The notes beneath the pieces are model-generated. The model was given only the letters and a program-made list of their open reading frames with translations, was not told where the DNA came from and did no database searches. This document shows, one piece after another, positions 1-5,260 of a stretch of 5,964 nucleotides of DNA (its first letter is position 1; each line of letters starts with the position of its first letter). The stretch comes from an uncultured Prevotella sp. (GTDB taxonomy: Bacteria > Bacteroidota > Bacteroidia > Bacteroidales > Bacteroidaceae), in contig CAKQXI010000137.1 in the NCBI GenBank assembly GCA_934281565.1, positions 1 to 5,964 on the forward strand. Reading direction: 5' to 3'. A program made the position numbers and the translations under genes.

Positions 1-17
1 AACTTAATAATGCTCAT
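1..17 (-). CDS. Start of presumed IS transposase (5 codons visible)
   Basis: The minus-strand ATG at 17-15 opens a frame reading M-S-I-I-K before the window ends. It is chosen because it lies just downstream of the strong promoter at 50-81 and inside an IS end. Another ATG at 43-41 gives only a 12-residue frame that stops before the edge. Too little is visible to assign a family, and the call rests on position alone. Confidence 0.35.
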
Positions 18-49
18 TTTGTACCTTTTGATTGTTAATCATTTCTTTA

Positions 50-81
50 CAAAGATACAAAAAATATTTCATATATACAAA
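50..81 (-). promoter_or_regulatory. Bacteroidota-type promoter facing left, presumed transposase promoter
   Basis: On the minus strand a TTTG (-33 box, 81-78) is followed after exactly 20 bp by TATCTTTG (-7 box, 57-50), which fits TAnnTTTG fully. Transcription would start near position 43, leaving a leader of roughly 25 nt before the ATG at 17. Confidence 0.7.
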
Positions 82-141
82 TATATAATGTTAATATTCA
101 ATAAGTTACTATAATACAACACATATGTTAATAAGTAAAAT

Positions 142-160
142 ATTTAATGCGTCTGCCCTG
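142..160 (-). repeat. IS terminal inverted repeat (left copy)
   Basis: On the minus strand this reads CAGGGCAGACGCATTAAAT, identical over 19 bp to plus-strand 5888-5906. The match stops on both sides (141 against 5907, 161 against 5887), as expected for the two terminal repeats of one IS. The outer end is at 160. Confidence 0.75.
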
Positions 161-194
161 GGGAAATAGTACAATACCATAATTTCTTGCCACA

Positions 195-248
195 AAATAC
201 TTATTTCATGTCATGCAATAAGTATTTATTGACTATAAATAAGTATTT
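195..248. repeat. Three copies of an 11-bp operator-like repeat upstream of the HU-like gene
   Basis: AATAAGTATTT occurs exactly at 217-227 and 238-248, and inverted (AAATACTTATT) at 195-205. The start-to-start spacings are 22 and 21 bp, close to two helical turns, so all three sites would present the same DNA face. They fill the gap between the IS end and the leader of the gene at 324. A DNA-binding protein acting at this promoter is the natural reading, and the HU/HTH protein itself is one candidate. Confidence 0.6.
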
Positions 249-290
249 CCAAACACACAACAACACAATAAATAAGGTTTTCATACGTTG

Positions 291-324
291 TAGCTTATAT
301 ACAAACTTCAAAACATATAAGCTA
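291..324 (+). promoter_or_regulatory. Inverted repeat ending on the HU-like gene's start codon
   Basis: TAGCTTATAT (291-300) and ATATAAGCTA (315-324) are perfect 10-bp arms around a 14-nt loop. The right arm ends on the A of the ATG at 324. Two G-U pairs (290/325 and 289/326) could extend the stem over the whole start codon. In RNA this would bury the translation start. In DNA it could be an operator. No consensus -33/-7 promoter could be placed confidently in 161-323. Confidence 0.5.
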
Positions 325-962
325 TGGCAAAATTTATCCAACAAGAGATGCCCGATCTCAACAATACAGGCAAGAAACAAACCTATTATCGCATGGACGT
401 AAAGCGTAATATCGACACCAAGGAATTCATCCAGAAGATGACATTCCCTGGCTCCGCCATGGATAAAGGTAGAGTGATACAAGTGATTACGGAGATGAGC
501 GAACGCCTCTCCTATCTCCTCGCCGATGGCTATTCTGTAACCATCGATGGTTTGGGCACATTCACTGCTGCCGTTGGACTTGGCAGATGGAGCAAGAACG
601 AGGAAATGGATACCGTGGATATTAATCGCACCGCCCAAAGCATGACCATTACTGGCATCAATTTCAAGGCAGACAAGCAACTCATCAAAGACACCGCCCG
701 CAAATGCAGCCTTTCTCGTGGTGGCAAGCGTTATCTACACCGCTCACCATATACCAAGGAACAACGATGGCAAAAGGCTGTGGAGTATCTCTCCGACCCT
801 GCCCATCCCTTGATGAGACTCGGCGACTATGTTCGCCTAACTGGCGTATCTCGCTCCGTGGCATCAAGAGAGCTACGAGAATATTACGACCTGCCCGACA
901 GCCAGATTAGTACATTTGGCAAAGGAACCAGCAAGGTGTATGTGAAGAGAAATATGGAGTAA
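324..962 (+). CDS. HU-family DNA-binding protein with C-terminal helix-turn-helix extension
   Basis: This 212-residue protein carries a Bacteroidales-type long HU/IHF-like domain. The N-terminus contains the typical EMPDLNNTGK stretch (8-17). A helical part covers 31-68, and the HU signature DGLGTF (75-80) leads into the beta arm region to about 117. Classical HU is about 90 residues. The extra C-terminal part (about 143-212) contains a convincing helix-turn-helix (LGDYVRLTGVSRSVASREL, 166-184) followed by a wing-like segment. It probably bends DNA and recognises specific sites, acting as a nucleoid-associated or local regulatory protein. The ATG at 324 is chosen because the family's characteristic N-terminus begins right there. 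The leader holds three 11-mer repeats and a hairpin over the start, suggesting autoregulation (inference). It lies 163 bp inside the left IS end. Confidence 0.85.
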   Translation: MAKFIQQEMPDLNNTGKKQTYYRMDVKRNIDTKEFIQKMTFPGSAMDKGRVIQVITEMSERLSYLLADGYSVTIDGLGTFTAAVGLGRWSKNEEMDTVDINRTAQSMTITGINFKADKQLIKDTARKCSLSRGGKRYLHRSPYTKEQRWQKAVEYLSDPAHPLMRLGDYVRLTGVSRSVASRELREYYDLPDSQISTFGKGTSKVYVKRNME

Positions 963-993
963 CATACCTGTCATATGTGCTTTTGTGGAAGAT

Positions 994-1113
994 ATGAAGA
1001 AAAGTGGCATGAAAGAGTTTGCAACAATAGATTTTGAGACAGCCAACAAGGAGCGAACAAGTGTTTGCTCCGTCGACATCGCGATAGTGAGGAATGGGGA
1101 ACTTGCATTTTAG
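994..1113 (+). pseudogene. N-terminal relic of a DnaQ-like (DEDDh) 3'-5' exonuclease
   Basis: From the ATG at 994 (or 1009) the frame encodes 39 (or 34) residues. They include FATIDFETANKERTSVCSV, which matches the start of Bacteroidota DNA polymerase III epsilon-like exonucleases, with the first catalytic motif Asp-x-Glu in IDFET. The family normally runs on for well over 150 residues and needs three further acidic or histidine motifs. Here a TAG at 1111 ends the frame just after the second beta strand (RNGELAF), and no continuation is visible in any frame downstream. It is therefore a non-functional relic left by deletion or recombination. It starts only about 30 bp after the HU-like gene. 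Confidence 0.7.
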
Positions 1114-1205
1114 CGAAATTTAAACTTCGTAATTGCTTTTATATTAGCGTTTTTGGGTATTTTCGTATCAACTAACGAATTTACGAACCAAAAATGCAGT
1201 GAAAT

Positions 1206-1295
1206 ATGGTAAAGGAACAGCAATATACGACTCTTTCCCTCTTGATGAGGGCGATGATAAAATATGATAGTGGCGATGTGCCACGCATTCAATAA
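1206..1295 (+). pseudogene. N-terminal relic of an HD-domain phosphohydrolase
   Basis: The frame encodes 29 residues ending LLMRAMIKYDSGDVPRIQ before a TAA. This resembles the first helix and the D-x-x-RIQH segment at the start of small HD-domain hydrolases, where the next residues would carry the first metal-binding His. The match ends exactly where that His is expected, and none of the HD catalytic residues are present. Like the exonuclease relic 93 bp upstream, only the gene start survives. The family call rests on a short stretch and is tentative. The break lies about 20 bp before the first palindrome of the ATPase control region. Confidence 0.45.
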
Positions 1296-1314
1296 TATCT
1301 CCACACCACTTTTC

Positions 1315-1354
1315 TATTCCCGGGAAATGACAAAAATGTCATTTTCTGGGAATA
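1315..1354. promoter_or_regulatory. Upstream palindrome of the ATPase promoter (operator candidate 1)
   Basis: The core TTCCCGGGAAATGACA (1317-1332) pairs with TGTCATTTTCTGGGAA (1337-1352) around AAAA: 14 Watson-Crick plus 2 G-T pairs. A-T and T-A pairs extend it to 1315-1354. It has the same 36-bp length and outer sequence (TTCCCG...GGGAA) as the palindrome at 1392-1427. It ends 4-6 bp before the -33 box. Confidence 0.7.
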
Positions 1355-1357
1355 AGA

Positions 1358-1389
1358 TTTGCATATTTCCAAGAAAAGCCGTATCTTTG
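1358..1389 (+). promoter_or_regulatory. Bacteroidota-type promoter of the AAA_14/DUF4143 ATPase
   Basis: TTTG (1358-1361), a 20-bp spacer and TATCTTTG (1382-1389) match the -33 TTTG / -7 TAnnTTTG consensus fully. The start site would fall near 1395, inside the second palindrome, leaving a leader of only about 35-40 nt before the ATG at 1433. Confidence 0.8.
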
Positions 1390-1391
1390 TA

Positions 1392-1427
1392 TTCCCGAAA
1401 AGTGACACTAATGACATTTTTCGGGAA
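1392..1427. promoter_or_regulatory. Downstream palindrome of the ATPase promoter (operator candidate 2)
   Basis: TTCCCGAAAAGTGACA (1392-1407) pairs with TGACATTTTTCGGGAA (1412-1427), with 1 mismatch, one G-T pair and a 4-base centre. It starts 2 bp after the -7 box and ends 5 bp before the start codon, so it covers the expected transcription start and the ribosome-binding region. Its centre is 75 bp (about seven helical turns) from that of the first palindrome. Confidence 0.7.
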
Positions 1428-1432
1428 CGAAT

Positions 1433-2674
1433 ATGATTATAAAACGAAATTATTACTTACAGCAACTCATTGCTGGCAAATCCAACAATCTCATCAAGAT
1501 TGTTACAGGCATCAGAAGAAGTGGCAAGTCATTTCTTCTATTCAACCTATTTCACCAGCATCTGCTTGAAAGCGGAATATCGCACGACCATATTATCGAG
1601 ATAGCCTTGGATGACCGTATGAACATCGAAATGCGTAATCCTGATGTCATTCTCAAGTACATCCATGCACATATCACGGATGAGAAACAATATTACATCA
1701 TTTTGGATGAGGTGCAAATGATAGAAGATTTCACGGATGTACTCAACAGTTTGCTGCATATTCGCAACGCAGATGTATATGTAACAGGAAGCAATTCTAA
1801 GTTTTTATCCAAGGATGTGGTGACAGAGTTTCGTGGAAGAGGAGACGAAATCCATCTTTACCCTTTGTCGTTTGCAGAATTATACAATACCATCGGTGGC
1901 GATAAGAACAAGTTGTGGAAAGACTATTATATGTTTGGAGGGTTACCAGGTGTATTGGAACTAATTGGTGACCAAAAGAAGACCAGCTATCTCCAGTCGC
2001 TCCATGAAACTGTCTATCTCAAAGACATCATAGAGAGAAACCACTTGAAAGGAAGTGAGGAATTTATGGAACTCATGCGTGTCATGGCATCTTGCATCGG
2101 TTCTCCTTGCAATCCAAGTAAACTGGAGAACACCTTCAAAAGCATAAAAAACGAGTCGCTTGACAGAAAAACTATCTCAAAATACCTATCATACATGGAG
2201 GATGCCTTCATGATAGAAAAATCCATGAGATATGATATTAAGGAAAGAAAATACATAGGTACACTATCCAAGTATTATTTTCAAGACATCGGATTACGCA
2301 ATGCATTGCTAAATTTCCGTCAGGTAGAAGAAAACCACATTATGGAAAATGTTATCTACAATGAATTACGTTCCAGGGGATTCTGCGTAGATGTGGGTAT
2401 GGTAGAGGTAAGGACATCCACGGAACGCAAGCAACTGGAAGTGGATTTTGTGGCAAATATGAGTGATCGCAGATACTACATCCAATCGGCATTCTCCATG
2501 CCTGATGATGCCAAGAGAGAGCAAGAGTGTGCTTCTTTGAAGAGAATAGATGACTCTTTTAAGAAAATCATCATTGTACGTGATGACATCAGACCCTATC
2601 ATGATAATAACGGATTTTATTTGGTTGGATTGATGGACTTCCTACTAGAGCCAAACTTGATGGAGCTGATATAA
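1433..2674 (+). CDS. AAA_14/DUF4143 ATP-binding protein, intact
   Basis: This 413-residue protein has the full length of the Bacteroidales AAA_14-DUF4143 family. The N-terminal P-loop domain shows Walker A GIRRSGKS (26-33), Walker B IILDEVQ (89-95, D92/E93), a sensor-like TGSNS (118-122) and the family's FRGRGDEI (133-140), whose arginines probably act as finger residues. A helical middle part (about 185-290) leads into a C-terminal domain with LEVDF (335-339), reminiscent of a PD-(D/E)xK fold, but the expected E-x-K strand reads YIQSA (349-353), so it is probably inactive as a nuclease. The biological role of the family is unknown, and no membrane segment or signal peptide is seen. The start is fixed by the promoter and leader and by colinearity with the paralogue at 5421. 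The paired palindromes suggest tight, possibly autogenous repression. No operon partner is obvious. Confidence 0.9.
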   Translation: MIIKRNYYLQQLIAGKSNNLIKIVTGIRRSGKSFLLFNLFHQHLLESGISHDHIIEIALDDRMNIEMRNPDVILKYIHAHITDEKQYYIILDEVQMIEDFTDVLNSLLHIRNADVYVTGSNSKFLSKDVVTEFRGRGDEIHLYPLSFAELYNTIGGDKNKLWKDYYMFGGLPGVLELIGDQKKTSYLQSLHETVYLKDIIERNHLKGSEEFMELMRVMASCIGSPCNPSKLENTFKSIKNESLDRKTISKYLSYMEDAFMIEKSMRYDIKERKYIGTLSKYYFQDIGLRNALLNFRQVEENHIMENVIYNELRSRGFCVDVGMVEVRTSTERKQLEVDFVANMSDRRYYIQSAFSMPDDAKREQECASLKRIDDSFKKIIIVRDDIRPYHDNNGFYLVGLMDFLLEPNLMELI

Positions 2675-2693
2675 AGTCAATTAAGAAAATAAA

Positions 2694-2873
2694 ATGACAC
2701 AAGATACAATTCAAGCAAAAATCATTTTCCAACGACCTGTGTGGGTGGTGGTCTTCGCCCTCACTGCAGCCATCGCCCCATGGCAAGTTATACCCAATAA
2801 ATCACTAGCAGAACGTGCAAATCATAATAATCGGTGCTGCGAAACTTTAGTTTTTATTTGCAAGAGGCACTAA
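2694..2873 (+). CDS. Short ORF with one membrane-type segment, possibly a truncated gene start
   Basis: An ATG 20 bp after the ATPase stop opens a 59-codon frame. It contains a hydrophobic stretch VWVVVFALTAAIAPW (residues 17-31) that could span a membrane, after a polar, slightly basic N-terminus. From about residue 36 the composition turns polar and cysteine-containing and looks unlike a natural continuation, so this may be the 5' end of a lost membrane-protein gene read into unrelated DNA. I do not recognise the protein. Its last 27 bp overlap the convergent minus-strand pseudogene. Expression could come by read-through from the ATPase promoter. Confidence 0.3.
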   Translation: MTQDTIQAKIIFQRPVWVVVFALTAAIAPWQVIPNKSLAERANHNNRCCETLVFICKRH

Positions 2874-3057
2874 ATACCGCTCTATCAGTTTCTTGATGTT
2901 TTCCTCAGACATCTTTGCCCTACCATCCTCTATGATTTCATGTGCCAAAGGGCTTTTCCTTCTTGCCATACATATAGGTATAAGAGACGCCGTCAATCTC
3001 TGCCGTTAATTGAAATTCATGGTGTTTCGTTTCATGCAACTTAAAAGAAGTTACCAT
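2847..3057 (-). pseudogene. Small hypothetical gene with a one-base frameshift
   Basis: The minus strand has GGAGG four bases before an ATG at 3057. It opens a 39-codon frame (MVTSFKLHETKHHEF and on) that stops at 2938. If one base is skipped in the AAGCCCTTTGGC stretch near 2950, the frame runs on to TAA at 2849-2847. The second half includes AHEIIEDGRAKMSEENIKKL and an amphipathic C-terminal helix. The joined product would be about 69 residues: a beta-rich half followed by a helical half. I do not recognise the family. The good Shine-Dalgarno and the coherent product across the shift favour a recently broken real gene. A sequencing error or a recoding site are alternatives. It is divergent from the gene at 3145. 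Confidence 0.45.
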
Positions 3058-3144
3058 CAAGCCTCCTTGAGTCTTATGGGGAGATGAGAGAGATATTCTC
3101 CTCTATTATATTTATATCTTTTATCACATAAAAAGAAGAAAGTT

Positions 3145-3669
3145 ATGAAAGTACAGGAAATTTTCAATTTACCAGCAGTAAAGTCCATAGAAGAAGATAT
3201 TATAAGTATCTACTTGGAATTAGAACATAATCGTGGGAGAAGTAGTGTTCAAAGAGAAAGTACAAAAGAATGTATAAAAGAACTACTTGAGGTACGTAAA
3301 AATATACTTAACCACAAGTTTGTAATGGATTCGTATTACAAGAGAATGTTGGAGGAATTCAATGAAAGTATGAAAATACAATTATTGAAAATGCGGAATG
3401 AAACGATTAAAGCATACAATGCTATAAAAGCATCTGGTATCATATATGATATAGAGGCTGTTGGCAAATGCTTTATGGGTTATTGCTATTCACCCATCCA
3501 TCCTGTACAAACAACGAGAGCAAAGAGAATTTGGGATATCATGAATGGTTCTCTTGATGATTTTGTTTCTCTATATTTTGATGGCATTGTTCCATGTGGG
3601 TGGAGATATTCAGGTGGAAAGCCTGATTTGGCAACAAGGGCTATTAATATACTTAATCGTCATGCGTAG
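3145..3669 (+). CDS. Hypothetical helical protein, 174 residues
   Basis: I do not recognise this protein. Residues 1-100 are strongly helical and charged, with long Glu/Lys-rich stretches (about 10-55 and 62-95) that could form a helical bundle or coiled coil. Residues 101-174 are more globular and carry CFMGYCYSP (108-116) and CGWRYSGGKPD (150-160), whose Cys, Trp, Tyr and Gly residues look like conserved core or site positions. There is no signal peptide or membrane segment, so it is probably cytosolic. The start is preceded by a purine-rich AAGAAGAAAG. A weak -7-like TATCTTTT lies at 3115-3122, without a matching -33 box. The gene converges on the FtsZ-C-like gene, 60 bp apart, and is divergent from the frameshifted gene upstream. 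Confidence 0.75.
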   Translation: MKVQEIFNLPAVKSIEEDIISIYLELEHNRGRSSVQRESTKECIKELLEVRKNILNHKFVMDSYYKRMLEEFNESMKIQLLKMRNETIKAYNAIKASGIIYDIEAVGKCFMGYCYSPIHPVQTTRAKRIWDIMNGSLDDFVSLYFDGIVPCGWRYSGGKPDLATRAINILNRHA

Positions 3670-3681
3670 TTATCCTATCAT

Positions 3682-3713
3682 GGGTACTGCTGCAATGAGT
3701 GACAGTACAGCCC
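3682..3713. terminator. Inverted repeat between convergent genes, possible bidirectional terminator
   Basis: GTACTG (3684-3689) and CAGTAC (3703-3708) pair around a 13-nt loop. GGG (3682-3684) and CCC (3711-3713) could add a partly overlapping outer clamp. It lies in the 60-bp gap between stop codons read from opposite sides. No clear T-run follows on either strand, so the call rests mainly on position. Confidence 0.35.
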
Positions 3714-3729
3714 TTGTACACCTTTTGCT

Positions 3730-4209
3730 TTATTGTACTAACATTGTGCCACGTAACTTTTTGTCGGCATCAAGTGAATTTTCCAAAGCAATGCCCCATT
3801 TAATTTCCAAGTCGCTATTCAAAGAGGAAAACCAATTATTCAATACTTCTAACTCTTCCATTCCCACCCCATCATCAGCAGGACAAAATACACATAGCAT
3901 CATTTTGTTAATCGTTGATACATTCTCACATTTTTGCTTTAACAAACCTACAAGTTGTTCCATTCGATTCTCTTTCGATGCATCGACATTAGCTTCAAAA
4001 GCAGTAATTTTATCTCCATCGTGAAATAAACCCTTGACATCATCCGCATTAAGACTTATCATCATATTGTCGGATAAAATAATATCCAGCATTAATCTTT
4101 TTACATTATCATGTTCCATCGGTGTGTTGCCTTTCATACAGATGGAGTCAATGAATGCCATCGTCTCTTCCGATAATTCAGAATGATTGTTCTTTGCCAT
4201 ATTTTCCAT
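3730..4209 (-). CDS. Small protein resembling the FtsZ C-terminal domain, lacking the GTPase domain
   Basis: Residues about 34-159 follow the layout of the FtsZ/tubulin C-terminal domain. A DNV helix with L-N-A-D-D-V-K (53-59) corresponds to the 'NxDFADVK' region, and a helix at 79-93 follows. MMLCVFCPADDGVGMEELEV (103-122) corresponds to the strand, 'GGxDLxLxEV' turn and helix, and DLEIKWGIALENSL (133-146) plus a last strand (LRGTMLVQ, 152-159) corresponds to 'ANIIFGAxxDxxL...VTVIAT'. Bacterial FtsZ is over 300 residues. The N-terminal GTP-binding half with its GGGTGTG signature is absent, so no GTPase is expected. A protein like this could cap or block FtsZ filaments (inference). The 34 N-terminal residues are unassigned. 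ATG 4209 is used, but ATG 4200 (MAKNN) is equally possible. It lies downstream of the UDG-like gene on the same strand, separated by a strong hairpin. Confidence 0.6.
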   Translation of the reverse strand: MENMAKNNHSELSEETMAFIDSICMKGNTPMEHDNVKRLMLDIILSDNMMISLNADDVKGLFHDGDKITAFEANVDASKENRMEQLVGLLKQKCENVSTINKMMLCVFCPADDGVGMEELEVLNNWFSSLNSDLEIKWGIALENSLDADKKLRGTMLVQ

Positions 4210-4241
4210 AATTCTTAAGTTTAAATGTTACGATATAAATA

Positions 4242-4279
4242 ATATAGACCTCTGCTATCATTTTGGCAGAGGTCTATAT
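4242..4279 (-). terminator. Perfect 14-bp hairpin between the two minus-strand genes
   Basis: The arms ATATAGACCTCTGC (4242-4255) and GCAGAGGTCTATAT (4266-4279) pair without mismatch around a 10-nt loop. It begins 30 bp after the stop of the UDG-like gene and ends 33 bp before the start of the FtsZ-C-like gene. Reading on the minus strand it is followed by TATTTATAT rather than a solid U-run. It could be a terminator, an attenuator that lowers read-through, or an RNA-processing stem. Confidence 0.6.
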
Positions 4280-4308
4280 CATAACATCTTCAATGATAGT
4301 GCATTGGT

Positions 4309-4989
4309 TTATGCCAAAAAGTCCATTACTTGTGGAATTTGCTCTTTTAGATACTCTTTCCATAACTCAGGACTATAATATTGAGCTGTATGGTGAATCA
4401 TGATGAATGGAAGTTTGTATCCATCCTTGAAACGAATTTCTCCTGTTCGTGGATAAGAATTGTTGATTTTTGTTTCAGGGTAATTAATTTGATAATCAAC
4501 ATCTTTCTCTTTCAATACGCTAATGCAGGTATCATTTCTTAATCCTACGAAAAGGCAGAAAGTAGGTTTCAATATTCTTGCGACATCAGCCAGACATTTC
4601 CATGCTGTTTCATAGTTTGAGTCTGAAGGTAACTCATGAATACCTTTCATTGGCTCTTGTATGAAGTTGTATGATGCCACTTTTGACCAAAACTTTTCTG
4701 CATCTAAGTTGTTCTCTTCCATGAAAGTTTTGAGAAGATTCTTTTGAAAGTTCCAAGGTCCTTTATCGATTGAGCAATTAATAATATTTCTCGTGTAGTT
4801 CTTGTCTGTTTTACAAATTTCATACTCTTCCTCGCAGAACTCTCCATTTTCATCAACAGTATAGTGTGAATCGCCTAAGACGAGCACTTTTATAGGTGAT
4901 GAAGCATAGTCTTTGCCTACCCAAGGATAATGTTCCAGTAAGGCGATGTTGTCAAACTGGGAGTCAAATGCTAAATCTACTCTGTTCAT
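4309..4989 (-). CDS. Uracil-DNA-glycosylase-superfamily-like protein
   Basis: This 226-residue protein has the layout of the UDG-like alpha/beta fold. The first core strand and active-site loop VLVLGDSHY (35-43) match the 'LLLGESHY' form of motif 1. SYNFIQEPM (106-114) follows a long helical insert, KPTFCLFVG (141-149) is a central strand, and IMIHHTAQYYSPELWKEYL (196-214) sits where the motif with the catalytic or DNA-intercalating His is expected. The classical GQDPYH is not present, so the base specificity, and whether it is a glycosylase at all, are open. Related folds also occur in proteins of unknown function. No signal peptide is seen. The start at 4989 leaves about 30 residues before the first core strand, including YPWVGKDY, typical of these proteins. 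No convincing consensus promoter was found upstream (4990-5100). Confidence 0.55.
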   Translation of the reverse strand: MNRVDLAFDSQFDNIALLEHYPWVGKDYASSPIKVLVLGDSHYTVDENGEFCEEEYEICKTDKNYTRNIINCSIDKGPWNFQKNLLKTFMEENNLDAEKFWSKVASYNFIQEPMKGIHELPSDSNYETAWKCLADVARILKPTFCLFVGLRNDTCISVLKEKDVDYQINYPETKINNSYPRTGEIRFKDGYKLPFIMIHHTAQYYSPELWKEYLKEQIPQVMDFLA

Positions 4990-5122
4990 AATTTTTATAT
5001 TTTAAGTTTGTATTTTAGTTAATAAAGACATTACCACTTCTATCAAGCATTTATTTAATTGCAAAAAACGATCCATATTAAGCAATAATTATGCTTTTTT
5101 ATTATTATATTTTGTAAAAATG

Positions 5123-5141
5123 ATAAAACTCATAGTTTTAT
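5123..5141 (-). terminator. Short hairpin, terminator-like on the minus strand
   Basis: ATAAAACT (5123-5130) pairs perfectly with AGTTTTAT (5134-5141) around CAT. On the minus strand the stem is followed after two bases by five T's. No minus-strand gene is visible just upstream of it, so its role is unclear and it may be chance in AT-rich DNA. Confidence 0.25.
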
Positions 5142-5260
5142 ATCTGCCAAGATCAGAACACAGCGTATGTATTCATTAATCATTGATTATCAATATTTTA
5201 CGCTCTAAACGGTAGAAAAGTGGCAATATGGATTCAGCATGAATACAAGAAGGGATAGAT

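Larger units (their letters stand above)
1..160 (-). mobile_element. Insertion sequence, promoter-side end (partial; continues past the left edge)
   Basis: The outer boundary is set by a 19-bp terminal repeat at 142-160 that recurs exactly, inverted, at 5888-5906. Reading leftward from 160 on the minus strand there are the terminal repeat, about 60 bp of AT-rich DNA, a full Bacteroidota-type promoter (50-81) and an ATG at 17. This is the layout expected for the upstream end of an IS whose transposase reads toward the left edge. The family cannot be named from what is visible. An IS4- or IS5-like DDE element is a guess only. No target-site duplication can be tested because the other end of this copy lies outside the window. 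Confidence 0.7.

Noticed and set aside
1050..1071. 9-bp hairpin (one G-U pair) with a 4-nt loop in the exonuclease relic, terminator-like
   Set aside because: It lies in sequence coding for the conserved NKERTSVCS stretch of the family and has no T-run, so it is probably a by-product of coding.
1237..1284. Two 5-bp hairpins (1237-1251 and 1270-1284) in the HD-domain relic
   Set aside because: They are short stems inside former coding sequence, with no T-run or conserved context. Chance is sufficient.
1264..1569. Plus-strand 101-codon open frame across the ATPase promoter
   Set aside because: It runs through both palindromes and the promoter and into the ATPase gene in another frame. Its product shows no domain-like pattern.
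2816..2862. TGCAAAT / ATTTGCA inverted pair
   Set aside because: It is only 7 bp with a 33-bp loop in AT-rich DNA and does not line up with a gene boundary in a meaningful way.
3545..4024. Plus-strand 159-codon frame opposite the FtsZ-C-like gene
   Set aside because: It is the antisense of a gene with recognisable domain order and overlaps the end of the gene at 3145. Its serine/leucine-rich product looks like a shadow translation.
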